DNA of 64,000 bases from Austropuccinia psidii (Eukaryota > Basidiomycota > Pucciniomycetes > Pucciniales > Sphaerophragmiaceae), in the NCBI GenBank assembly GCA_023105745.1, contig JALGQZ010000002.1, positions 48,520,497 through 48,584,496 of the forward strand. The letters run 5' to 3'. The notes beneath the pieces were generated by a model. It ran no database searches. It saw nothing but the letters and a program-made list of their open reading frames with translations, and had not been told where the DNA came from. Position numbers and translations under genes: made by a program. Below, piece after piece: positions 35,226 through 46,105 of this stretch. Numbering within the stretch: position 1 is the first letter of the stretch; every line of letters starts with the position of its first letter.

Positions 35226-35233
35226 ATTTTGCT
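35226..35233 (+). repeat. left target-site duplication of the hAT
   Basis: ATTTTGCT directly before CAGTGCATAG; the identical 8-mer stands at 46296-46303 directly after the right terminus. Confidence 0.9.
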
Positions 35234-35460
35234 CAGTGCATAGCTATTCGAAAAATTTGATTTTCACTATTCAAAAAATTTGTCTTCGAATTCAAATTTT
35301 TGGCTCACCAAATGAAAACCCAAAAATTTGAATAAAAAATTATGAAAAAAGGATCCATTCGAATTTTTCAACCTCCAAACTGAAATTCAAAACAAAAATC
35401 TTGAATTTTGGATGAAAAAATGATTTATGAATATAATTTATTAATTAAAAGAAGTGAAAT

Positions 35461-35760
35461 ATTTATGGCATCAGCCACAGAATAACCTTGCCATAAATGG
35501 TATTCAACAAATATTTATGGCATCAACAATGGCACTTATCCTATTGCTGGCATAAATCATTCCATTTATGCAATTTATGGAACCAACAATGCCATAAATT
35601 GGGCTTTTACCAACTGTTGTATTCTTTAGCTTAACTTCAACTAGAAGACAAACCTTATTTTTGTTACTAAATAATTGCATAATTTTGGCAATTTATGGCA
35701 AATCCACATAAGGGATTAAATGTTTTTGCCAAATTACTTACATGGGTTGACCAATAACCC
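35461..35760 (+). mobile_element. relic of a MULE-family MITE inside the hAT
   Basis: Contains the 'atttatggcatcaacaatggca' style palindromic core and ends TTACATGGGTTGACCAATAACCC, a decayed copy of the MITE right terminus. No matching left terminus is present, so it is truncated. Confidence 0.6.
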
Positions 35761-36211
35761 AGATTAATATGAGTATTTAAAAATGATTTCAATTAATTCA
35801 AATGAATTTCAATAAATTGAAGGTAATTGAAATGAATTGAAGACAATAAAACTGAATAACCAGGCTTGAAATAATGTTTATTATGTGAAATCAAATGCGT
35901 AATGTGAAAGAGGTACAATTATTTGTACAGTGGGTGGTAACCTGTGTTATATTGCATAATCTATTAGCACAAGTAGGTGACCAATGGAGTGATTTATATG
36001 AGGATAATGACCCCCCCAGCTCCAAAATATCACACAACAAGATGATGAAAATGGCCATTTGAATATGCATGAAATAGTCAAGCCCTACACTTTAGATTGG
36101 TTCAGGAATAAATGATTTATTTTCAAAGAGAATTATCTGAAGACTAATATTTGTAATACATTTTCAATTATCAAATGTGTCAATATATATAATCTAAAAT
36201 ATTTACAATTT

Positions 36212-37474
36212 CTAATTTTTACGTAATCTTTTGTTATCCTGTTCATTCCGCATGATTTGGCCGTTGACTTTTGTTTCAATTTCTTCAGAGCTGAGTTGTT
36301 TGAATTTTTGTCCTGTGAGAAATAATTTCTTGTTTATTTGAAAAGAACAACCAAAGTGTGTGATGGATTGGTGTTCAAGCAATTCTTTTGCTGGCTTGGT
36401 TGTTTGATGAAGAAGTTCAGATGTTTTCCACAGTATTTCAACAATGCCTTCTTTTTTGGAAAAATCAAAAATGAATTTGTGGTTGGGAAATGATAATCCA
36501 TGCCCAGAGGGTGTGAAATCTGTAGGAATTGGAATGAAATCATTTTTATTGATAAAAGAGAATATACCATATGTCCATGAATTGATGTCCTTATTATCAG
36601 TATGTGGTTTATTGTGGAAGCCATTGAAAGTAACTATAACATTTGAATAAGTTTTGAAATTCCGTGATTTGTTGGAATGCCATTCAAGTTGGCTGAAGTT
36701 TGGCAAATTGGCTGCATTCATGATTTCTTGATTGTCTTTAAGTGCATTATGTGAAAAACCTTGAATTCGGGAGTGAATGAATTCATCAAATTCTTGAAGT
36801 GTTGACCATTGCTCATTATCTTCATCAATTGTTTCTTTAGTCAAACCTGCTTTCCTTGCATAAACCCCAGCAGATTTTCCAGAATCAGAACCCTGACGAA
36901 ATCCTATTCCTTTCATAATGCCATCAAGCATATCAGAGTTAGTGGTGATATTTTGACGGTTCTTTGCAAGCTTATTTAATGTTATGATCAATTTTTGAGG
37001 TTTATGGAAGACTGGTGTTGGACTGCTGAATGGGTGAATTTGATACATGAAAATAGGTAAATAAGGCTTGCTATGTCTATTGATAAGTACATAGGGTCTG
37101 GGCAGAAGTTTGTGTGGAGGAAGCTTTAACCAGGAGGCATTCTCATTGTTCTTCTTGTCTAGTGTAATTACGGAGAAGTTGGGATTGTAAAGGCCAAGCT
37201 GGCCTGCTGTTTGGTTCATATAAGAAAGCATTCTTCTTTGTTGTCTGGTATTTGAGTGATTATGATTAAAAGAATTCTCTTCTGTTTTATCATTCTGATT
37301 GTGAGGTTGAGTCTCAACAGGCTTCACATCATGAGTAACTAAAGAGAAATTGGGCACATTGAGCTTATTAACAATCATCTGGTCATTTGGTTGAGTCCCA
37401 ACAGTCAAATGATCAGATGATTGATAAGAAATGGCTAAAGAAAGGGGGAGTTGGTTGTTTGAAGGTGATGTCAT
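36212..37474 (-). CDS. TET/JBP-like 2OG-Fe(II) dioxygenase (hAT cargo)
   Basis: A 420-residue single-exon frame with no stops, from ATG at 37474 to the stop at 36212. Residues 1-85 are Asn/Gln/Ser-rich. From about 90 the sequence resembles the Tet-like 2OG-Fe(II) oxygenase proteins that are numerous in rust proteomes: NENASWLKLPPH, GKSAGVYARKAGLT, then the double-stranded beta-helix core. Iron ligands: HTD motif with His291 and Asp293 in NGFHNKPHTDNKDINSW; then GLSFPNHKFIFDFSKKEGIVE, and the distal His356 in SELLHQTTK. The expected 2OG-binding Arg region reads SITHFGCSFQINKK; family members have, as I recall, Arg where this copy has His373, a possible C-to-T loss. Such enzymes oxidise 5-methylcytosine; acting on the element's own DNA is an inference. 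It is the only long uninterrupted frame in the hAT. Confidence 0.8.
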   Translation of the reverse strand: MTSPSNNQLPLSLAISYQSSDHLTVGTQPNDQMIVNKLNVPNFSLVTHDVKPVETQPHNQNDKTEENSFNHNHSNTRQQRRMLSYMNQTAGQLGLYNPNFSVITLDKKNNENASWLKLPPHKLLPRPYVLINRHSKPYLPIFMYQIHPFSSPTPVFHKPQKLIITLNKLAKNRQNITTNSDMLDGIMKGIGFRQGSDSGKSAGVYARKAGLTKETIDEDNEQWSTLQEFDEFIHSRIQGFSHNALKDNQEIMNAANLPNFSQLEWHSNKSRNFKTYSNVIVTFNGFHNKPHTDNKDINSWTYGIFSFINKNDFIPIPTDFTPSGHGLSFPNHKFIFDFSKKEGIVEILWKTSELLHQTTKPAKELLEHQSITHFGCSFQINKKLFLTGQKFKQLSSEEIETKVNGQIMRNEQDNKRLRKN

Positions 37475-37544
37475 TATTGCAGATATAATATATTACAAAA
37501 TTATAATTCCTCCCCTAAATTGCCAAAAAAAAAAAATAGTGATC

Positions 37545-37885
37545 ATATATGTTGTTGCAGCGGTGGAGGAGGTGGTGAGGCCTCACTAATAACAGTTGGG
37601 GGTGGAGGTGGCCGGTAGGTGGTAGAGGTAGTGGCCGGTCGGCCATGGTGGTGATGGTGGATGGGTGGAGGGGGAGGCAGTAGTGGTAGTGGCCCGTCAG
37701 CGGTGGTGGTAGTGGCCGGTCAACGGTGTTGTTGGTGGTAGTCGGCTGGCGGTGGTGGTAGTGGCCGGTTGACAGTGGGGGTGGTGGTGGTTGTAGTCGG
37801 CCGGCAGTGGAGGTGGGGGTGGTGGTAGTCGGCCGGCGGTGGAGGTGGTAGTGGCCGGTCAACGGTGGGGGTGGGGGTGGTGGTT
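37545..37885. repeat. GC- and CpG-rich (GGT)n-type minisatellite
   Basis: Imperfect repeats of GGTGGTAGTGGCCGGTCGG-like units, about 340 bp, the only strongly GC-rich stretch in the window. On the minus strand it reads as Pro/Thr/His repeats (TGHYHLHRRPTTTTP and similar), continuing the frame of the neighbouring gene fragment. It keeps many CpG dinucleotides, unlike the decayed retroelements around it. Confidence 0.8.
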
Positions 37886-37887
37886 TG

Positions 37888-38710
37888 AGTAAGTTGAAAT
37901 TTTTGATAGGGTCGGCTACTCTATGAATATTTAAATGATCGGTTGAGATTAATAAAGGGATTTGATGATGAGGATAAAGTTCTAAATGATTTGAATGTAA
38001 TAAATTTTTTGGAATTGGAGGACTTTGAGGAGGGATATCTAATAAGATCCAAAAATCATAATTAGTAATTTGAATAGAATCATGTTTTTTTTGATTAATT
38101 AAAATTTAACTTTACGATTTGAATTAAGATTATTAAATGAATTTGAGTCAAGATTATTTGAATAATTTAATGAATTTGATAAAGGTCTGAATCAGTTTGA
38201 TTGATGATTTGATTCTAAAGTAGGAGATTGATTATTGAAAGATGATTGTTTTGAAGTAAAATTTAAAGAAGTAGGTGAATTTGTTAAAGAATGAAGCTGA
38301 TTAAGATTTGAATTTGAGTAACGATTTAAATTTTTTTGAATTTCATTTGGATTTAAAGAATTTATTAAGATGAATTTTTTTAAATCATTTTGAATTAAGT
38401 AAGCTTTTAAAGTTGAAATGATTTCGATACGTTGAAAAGTTTTATTTAAATTAAAATTTAAAGGAATTAAACGACCAATTAAATTTTTAAAATTTGAATT
38501 ATTTTCTTGATAATTTTGATAATTTTGATGATAATTTTGATGATTTTGATTTTTTTTTAAAATTTTTGATTTTAATCTTTGCCAACAAAATATGATATTA
38601 GATAATTGAGATTGAGTTGAAACTTGTAAGAAGACATGATAACCTGATTTAGCTAAATTTAAAGCTAATTGAATCAATAAAGAATTTAAATCTGTATTAG
38701 AATTTGAATA
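37888..38710 (-). pseudogene. unrecognised captured gene fragment in the hAT
   Basis: A minus-strand frame (about 38710-38192) reads LLIQLALNLAKSGYHVFLQV, then an Asn/Gln-rich middle (NYHQNYQNYQENN), then LIGRLIPLNFNLNKTFQRIE and LKAYLIQNDLKKFILINSLN. After an in-frame TGA it continues to about 38105 with an Asn/Ser-rich tail. A second frame gives NYDFWILLDIPPQSPPIPKN and PHHQIPLLISTDHLNIHRVA, running into the GC-rich minisatellite. Codons are extremely A/T-rich (TTA, AAT). 'LALNLAKSGYHVFLQV' faintly recalls the start of short-chain-dehydrogenase-like fungal proteins (DUF1776 type), but I would not name it. Its left border dissolves into the TAATTA satellite. Confidence 0.4.
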
Positions 38711-40549
38711 ATTTTCATTAATTATAATTAATATTAAATGTAGAAAATTAATTATAATTAATTAAAATTAATTATAATCAAAATTGAAATTAATTAAAAA
38801 GAAATTATAATTCTAATTAATTATAATTAATTAAAATTAACTATAATTAAATATTAATTAATTATTAACTAAAATTAATTATAATTAATTAAAACTAATG
38901 ATAATTATTATTAATTATAATTAATTATAATGAATTTTAATTAATTTTATTTAATTATCATTAAATGTCATTGATTATAATTGATTTTAATTATAATTAA
39001 TTTAATGAAAATTAATCATAACTAAGTTTAATTAATTATCATTAATTTATAATGAAAATTAATTCAAATTAATTATAATTCATGAGATTCAATCATAATT
39101 AATTAAAATTAATTATAATTAATTTAATGATAATTAATTAAAATTAATTAAAATTAATGATAATTAATTAAGATTAATTAAAATTAATTATAATTAATGA
39201 TAATTAATTAAGATTAATTATAATTAATAATAATTAATTAAGATTAATTAAAATTAATTTTAATTATCATTAATTATAATTAATTAAAATTAATTTTAAT
39301 TATCATTAATTATAATTAATGATAATTAATTAAAATTAATCATAATTAATAATAATTAAATAAAATTAATTATAATTAATAATAATTAAATAAAATTAAT
39401 TATTATTAATTATATAATTAATGAAAATTAAACAAAATTAATTATAAAATGAAAATTAATGATAATTAATGAAAATATAATTCATTTTAATTAATTATCA
39501 TTAAATGTCATTAGTTATAATTAATTTTAATTCATTATCAGTAATTTTAATTAATTTTCATTCATTTTCATTAAGTATATTATAATTAATTCTCATTTTA
39601 TAACTAATTTTATTTGATTTTTATTAATTATATTTTAATTAAATATTATTAATTATAATTAATTTTAATTAATTATTATTATCTTATCATTAAGTCAATT
39701 TTAATTAATTATCATTAATTGCCATTATTTATAGTTAATTTTAATTAATTTTCATTATTTTTCATTAATTATAAATAATAATTAAAATATAATTAATGAG
39801 AATTAATGAAAATTAATTATAATTAATGACCATTAATGATAATGAATTGAAATTAATTATAATGAATGAAAATTAATGACTGTCATTAATTCATGAAAAT
39901 TATTTATAATTAATTAAAGTAAATGATAATTAGAATTAATTGTAGTTAAAAGTAATTATAATTAAATATAAATAATTAAAATTAACTATAATTTCTTATT
40001 AATTAATTATTAATTATAATTAATTGAAACTAATTATAATTATTTATAATTAATTGAAACTAATTATAATTATTTATAATTAATTTTGAATAATTTTCAT
40101 TAATTATAATTAATATTAAATGTAGAAAATTAATTATAATTAATTAAAATTAATTATAATCAAAATTAAAATTAATTTAAAAGAAATTATAATTATAATT
40201 AATTAAAATTAATTATAATCAAAATTAAAATTAATTTAAAAGAAATTATAATTCTAATTAATTACAATTAGTTTTAATTAATTATAATTAATTATTAATT
40301 AATTATTAATTAAAATTAATTATAATTAATTAAAACTAATAACTATTATTATTAATTATAATTAATTATAATGAATTTTAATTAATTTTATTTAATTATC
40401 ATTAAATGTCATTGATTAATCAATTTAATGAAAATTAATTATAACTAAGTTTAATTAATTATCATTAATTTATAATGAAAATTAATTCAAATTAATTATA
40501 ATTCATGAGATTTAATGATAATTAATTAAAATTAATTATAATTAATTTA
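38711..40549. repeat. TAATTA-type satellite array, left block
   Basis: About 1.8 kb made almost only of 'ttaattataattaattaaaa' type palindromic words. A higher-order repeat is visible: the 38711-38960 segment (with the marker 'aatattaaatgtagaaaatt') recurs at 40089-40340, a period of about 1.38 kb. The MITE 40550-42283 is inserted into the second unit. Confidence 0.85.
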
Positions 40550-42283
40550 GGGTGTTGGTAAACACACGTAAGCACTTACATGTTTTTACCAAATTATGGC
40601 CAAAACACGTAATTTTATGGTAAAAACACGTAAGTAACCTGATTTTTTTATAAAAATTCCTCAGGCTCATTTTTGAGAATTTTTAACATTTTTTTTTGCC
40701 ATATTTTTTCCGACATGGGATGTGAAGGTCCCCAAATTTTTTCAAAATTTTTTTTTTTGCCCAATTTTTCTATTTTGGGCAATTTGGTAAAATGGCCCAT
40801 TTTTTTAAAAAAATTCATTAAAAATGTTCCCACTTATGAATTTCAATAATTTTTTTTTTAAAATGAAGGTGAGAATGTTGAGAATAATAAACCAGAAGCC
40901 CAACATTTTGGTATTTTTTTTGCATGAACATTTGTAGGCCCAAAAAGTCCATGTTTTTTTACGTTTTTTTGTTCATGTTTGTAATTAAATTGAAAATTCC
41001 ATTTATGACATAAATTGAATTTAAAATTTAATTTATGATGAGTGGAAGTTAAAATTTGTTTTTTGGCATTAACAGTGTCATTTATCACATAAAAAGTGCC
41101 ATAAATGGCATCACTAATGACATAATAATGCCATAAATGGCATCAAGAATGACATACAGATGCCATTTATGGCCAGAAAATTGGCATAAATGCAATTACA
41201 GAAATGCCATAAATTGAATTTAATGGCCTTGACAATGCCATAAATGGCCTTAACATTGGCCTTAAAAATGGAATTAATGGCCTTAACTATAACATAAATG
41301 GCATCAAAAATACCATTTATGGAATCAAAAATTCCATTTGTGGCATTACATAAATGGAATTAACAATGCCATTTATGGTGTTACATAAATGGCATTATGC
41401 CATTTATTGCATTGATAATGCCATTCACGGTATTAGTAATGCCATTAATGGCATTGTTAATGTGGCATGATTAATTCCATTTATGGCATTAATGGCATCA
41501 AAAATGTTGCATTTTTGATGCCACAAATGGCATTGTTGATTCCATAAATGGCATTAATGGCATCAATAATATTTCATTGATAATGCCATTAATTACACTG
41601 TTAATGCCATTTATGGCACTGTTGATGCCATTTATGGCACTGTTAATGCCATTAATGGCACTGTTAATGCCATTAATGTGATTGTTAATGCCATTTATGG
41701 CATTGTTAATGCCATTAATGGCACTGTTAATGCCATTAATGGCACTGTTAATGCCATTAATGTGATTGTTAATGCCATTTATGGCATTGTTAATTCCATT
41801 TATGGCATTGTTAATGCCATTTATGGCACTGTTAATGCCATTTATGGCACTGTTAATGCCATTTATGGCATTGTTAATGCCATTTATGGCACTGTTAATG
41901 CCATTAATGGCACTGTTAATGCCATTAATGTGATTGTTAATGCCATTAATGTGATTGTTAATACCATTTATGGCACTGTTAATGCCATTCATGGCACTGT
42001 TAATGCTGTTTATGGCATTAATGGCATCAGAAATATTTCATTGATAATTCCATTAATGGCACTGTTAATGCCATAAATGGAATTTTTAATGGCACAAATG
42101 GCATTTTTAATGCCACAAATGGCATTAATGGCATCATAAATGCCATAAATAGCCATATTTCATTTAAAAACCATCCCTTACGTGTTTTTACCAATTGATG
42201 GTAAAAACACGTAGGTTTTTAGTAAAAACACATAAGCTCTTACGTGTTTTTACCAATTTGCTTACGTGTTTTTACCAATACCC
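40550..42283. mobile_element. MITE with MULE-type ends, nested in the hAT (1.73 kb)
   Basis: Left end GGGTGTTGGTAAACACACG at 40550, right end TTTTTACCAATACCC at 42283, flanked by a perfect 8-bp duplication TTAATTTA (40542-40549 and 42284-42291). Removing it restores the satellite phrase found elsewhere in the array (for example near 39117). The interior shares the MULE-like subterminal part (40640-40990) and then a long palindrome array. No transposase. CGTG-type CpGs persist in its ends, suggesting it is younger than the MITE at 7413. Confidence 0.9.
41370..42150. repeat. 21-bp palindromic tandem array inside the MITE
   Basis: Units of ATGCCATTAATGGCACTGTTA or close variants (inner palindrome TGCCATTAATGGCA) repeat over several hundred bases. 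Because 21 is a multiple of three, open frames persist on both strands (41678-42076 plus, repeating NAINGTV; 41498-41992 minus, repeating NGINSAI). I regard these frames as a by-product of the repeat. Confidence 0.9.
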
Positions 42284-42780
42284 TTAATTTAATGATAATT
42301 AATTAAAATTAATTATATAATTAATGAAAATTAAACAAAATTAATTATAAAATGCAAATTAATGATAATTAATGAAAATATAATTCATTTTAATTAATTA
42401 TCATTAAATGTCATTAGTTATAATTAATTTTAATTCATTATCAGTAATTTTAATTAATTTTCATTAATTTTCATTAAGTATATTATAATTAATTCTCATT
42501 TTATAGTTAATTTTATTTCATTTTTCTTAATTATATTTTAATTATAATTAATTTTAATTAACTATTATTATTATCTTATCATTAAATCAATTTTAATTAA
42601 TTATCATTAATTGCCATTATTTATAGTTAATATTAATTCATTTTCATTGTTTTTCATTAATTATAAATAATAATTAAGATATAATTAATGAGAATTAATG
42701 AAAATTAATTATAATTAATGACCATTAGTGATAATGACTTGAAATTAATTATAATGAATGACAATTAATGACATTCATTA
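42284..42780. repeat. TAATTA-type satellite array, right block
   Basis: Continuation of the second higher-order unit after the MITE. 42300-42500 matches 39405-39630 almost exactly (for example the marker 'cattaaatgtcattagttat'). Compared with the first unit, roughly 260 bp are missing at the place of the MITE insertion. Confidence 0.8.
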
Positions 42781-42833
42781 TTTTTATGATCTTTTATTTG
42801 ATTTTTATTCATTTGTTTTGTATTTTTGCTTTA

Positions 42834-42848
42834 TTTATATAAATTAAT
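42834..42848 (+). promoter_or_regulatory. candidate TATA box of the hAT transposase gene
   Basis: TTTATATAAATTAAT lies about 235 bp upstream of the ATG at 43081, directly after the satellite ends. Position is plausible for a promoter, but the surroundings are AT-rich, so specificity is low. Confidence 0.3.
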
Positions 42849-43080
42849 AAGTAATCAAACAATAAATAATAAAAAATGAGTGAATGATTATGAGATTAAT
42901 CAAGTCTGATAGTGATTTGTTGCATTTCATGCAAATTTATGCATAATGAATATGTTTCCACATTAAATACATCCTAACCGTAATTCTTTTATATGGCTTG
43001 GGCATGTTGAATCCATTTTTGATCCACTCTCTTCAAATTGACATTCATTTGACCTAATACATCTTTATCTAATTCTTAAT

Positions 43081-45340
43081 ATGAGTCAAATAAGCTCCCT
43101 AATAAATCCCAATGAATCAGCCAGTCAAATTTCACGGTCTTGCACAAAAAATCCCTCTTCAAACTCCAAAGTAAACCAAAGTCAGATCGCACAATGTTAT
43201 TTTTCCCAAGCAAAGAATGGATACCAGTTATGCCTAGTCGATGGATGCTCAAAGAAAATTAAGCGACATGAAGGAACCAAGCAAAACCTGGTATCTCATT
43301 TGAAAGCATTTCATAAGGAACTATGGGCTGAAGCAATTGCCAAAAAGAACACCAAAGGACAAAGTAACTTATCAAACTCACATGGAAGCAGCATAATAAA
43401 AAGTATGAATGTCCACTTACAGAATAATTTCACTGATAATCTTGTCAGCTTCATAATTCAAGATCAACAATCATATGCATTAGTTAAATCAAAATCATTT
43501 CAAAAGCTTATTCACACCCTCAACAAGGACATTAACTTAATTTCTGAAACCACAATTTCCAAACGGATCAAGCAAAAGTTTCTGAATGATAAAGAACATA
43601 TATTTGCCTTTATCAATTCACAAGCACCACAGTTCTCATTTTCTACTGACATTTGGTCTGGTCCAGGTGGAATGTCGTATATTACTCTCACAGCTCATTA
43701 CATATCATCTGATTGGAAACCGATCACTGCAACCGTTGGATTTTCCAAGTTCACAGAAGCTCATACTGGTAAAAACATATACACAAAAATCGTGGATATG
43801 CTTAATGATTTCTTTATTGAGCACTCTCAAAAGCCAAGGGGATCAAAGTGTGATGCAATTGAAATAGATACCTCAAGTGATTAATCTTCAGAAACTGAAA
43901 GCAATTTGTCCAATTTGTCAAATGATTTTTATAGTTTGGATATCTCATCCATTGGTAATCGAATCATGGCCATAACATTGGATAATGCTTCCTCAAATAC
44001 AACATTTATGGACCTTGCTGTTAAAAATGATTTGCTGAAAGGTTTTGACTCACACATTCGATGTTTTGCACATATTCTTAATTTAGCTGCAAAGGATTCT
44101 TTAAAGGAGCTTGATGGATCAATTGATAAGGTTAAGAAGGTGGTTCACTTAATATGTCAATCAAACACCTCATGGGAACACTTCAAAAGCATTTGTGAAA
44201 AAAATAAAGAGCCACCAAACCGGCCAATGGCTGAAAATATCACCAGATGGAACTCAACATATTCAATGCTTTGTTCAGCATTAAAGCAGAAGAGCTCTTT
44301 TGATGATTTTATTTATGAGTACAATAAGTCTCAAACATCAAAGCAAAAAACAAATCACTTTAAAAGTTCAAGCCAAAAAACATTTAGCAGCAAGAAACAG
44401 AAAACGATTTCCCAGGCAATAGAAAAAGCAGACATTCATAATGATATACGCCTTGTACGTCTGCCTAGTTGATTATTTTTCTGCATAATAAATCTCACTT
44501 CATTCCTTTCTAACTATTCAGGATGTAATTTTGGAAGAGGACTGGACATTTTTTCAACAAATATCAGAATTTCTAAAGGTCTTTGCCACTGCAACCGATG
44601 AAGTTCAAGGTGATTCTTATCCCTCACTTGGGTTAGTAATTCCTTGGTACCAACTACTCCTTGAAACATGTCAAAAAACAAAAAATGAAGTCTCAAGGGA
44701 ATCCCAACTTTACAATGCAGCTGATCAAGCATATTCGAAGCTTGAAAGTTATTACAATATTAGATCAAATTCCTGTGCTATGTGCTTGATTCTTGACCCA
44801 CAATTCAAGCTTACATGGTTTACTCAGCATGATTTGTTGCAAGAAGATGAAAGAAACAGTGATACCAATCTAATAAGATATAAGGATGAAGCACTCAAAC
44901 ATCTCAAAGAAGTATATGCTGAATATTCTTCTGAATACACAATCAACTTTCCACAAGAACCTCAGGTTTCTGAAACAGTTCCGACTAATCTGAAGCAATT
45001 GCATCCTTTTGAAGAACAAATGTCCCAACGAAAAAATAAAACTAATGAAATTCTTGATTATTTACAAACTGATTCACCATATTATTCAATATGTATTCTT
45101 GAATGGTGGAAGAGCCACGAAAATAGGTTTCCGGTATTATCCAAAATTGCAAGAGACTACCTTGGAATACCTGCAACCTCAGCACCTAGTGAGCGTGTAT
45201 TTTCAGAAGCTGGAAACTTGATTACTAACAAACGCACATCACTTTCCTGTGATTCTGTGGAGGCAAATATGTGTTTACGTTCTTGGTTAAATAATGGAAT
45301 TTATGAAAGTATGTATGCTTGGTATGATAATCTTCAATAA
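43081..45340 (+). pseudogene. hAT transposase (BED finger, hAT dimerisation domain)
   Basis: ATG at 43081. A BED-type zinc finger spans residues about 51-78 (Cys51, Cys56, His73, His78). The RNase H-like core begins with FSFSTDIWSGPGG (first catalytic Asp, residue 190). A single in-frame TAA (43882-43884) interrupts an acidic Ser-rich loop; the same frame continues through IMAITLDNASSNTTF (second Asp), HIRCFAHILNLAAKD and NITRWNSTYSML. A 67-bp intron (44455-44521, GTACGT..TTCAG with a CTAAC branch-like word) joins in phase to DVILEEDWTFFQQI. The C-terminus has the hAT dimerisation signature ILEWWKSHENRFPVLSKIAR and ATSAPSERVFSEAGNLI, ending at 45340. One nonsense codon is the only visible defect, so the copy is recently inactivated, or the stop lies in an unrecognised small intron. 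Confidence 0.9.
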
Positions 45341-45536
45341 TTCCATTTATTATTTTTACTCGTTAAATGAATTTCTCTTGAAATCAAAAAATTTAATAAA
45401 TCCCAGAATTATGCAAATTAAAATATTTTTTCTTATTATTATAGTGATTTTAGATTCAATCTATTAATCAGAACATTATTATTTAGCAATTGCTCTAATT
45501 AAAATTCAAGTGATATAAGTGTTTTCTGACCAAAAA

Positions 45537-45672
45537 TCACAATTCTATTTTTAAAAAAAATAATACTTCCTGTTTGAATTCTATTTTTGAAATAAAAAAT
45601 CCTTTCTGTTTGAATTGTATTTTTGAAATAAATGATCCTTTCTGTTCGAATTCTATTTTTGAAATAAATAAT
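45537..45672 (+). repeat. 36-bp tandem repeat, about 3.5 copies
   Basis: Unit 'cctttctgtttgaattctat' followed by 'ttttgaaataaatgat', ending near 45672. Located between the transposase gene and the right end of the hAT. Confidence 0.8.
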
Positions 45673-45679
45673 CATCATT

Positions 45680-46105
45680 ATTTTTAAAAAATCCATTCAA
45701 TCTTAAGAATCAAAAACAAGAAGCCTATATTTTTTTGAAACTCCTTGGGTTGAATGATTGTTAAAATGCCATAAATCACATGAATTTCATGAAAAATGCC
45801 ATAAAAATGGTATGAATAGCATCAGCAATTCCATAAGTAACATGAATAGCCTCAACAATTTCATAAGTAATATTAATGGTATCATCAATAATATAAATGA
45901 AATTAATGGAATAAAAAATGCATACATAAAATTAATGGCTTGAAGGGAATTAAAAATACCATAAATTGTGTTATGGAATAAGAATTCCATTTATTTCATA
46001 AACAAGGAGCCCATAGTGTTTTTTTATGTGTATTTAATAATTTGTGGCAAGAAAACTTAAGGGCCAATGGGTTTTTATGGTTTTACCAAAGGCCCAAAAG
46101 GGTTA
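45680..46105 (+). mobile_element. second MULE-family MITE relic inside the hAT
   Basis: Carries 'atcaaaaacaagaagcctata'-like MITE subterminal sequence, then 'atgccataaatcacatgaat' palindrome-type repeats, and ends with a decayed 'ttttaccaaaggcccaaaaggg'. Same orientation as the relic at 35461-35760. Confidence 0.5.

Noticed and set aside
38711..40549. CRISPR-like or phage-like repeat array
   Set aside because: No unique spacers; the repeats are simple TAATTA words in a eukaryotic transposon.
41498..42076. Long repeat proteins on both strands (NGINSAI / NAINGTV repeats)
   Set aside because: They follow from a 21-bp palindromic tandem repeat that is open in several frames; there is no start context or conserved flank.
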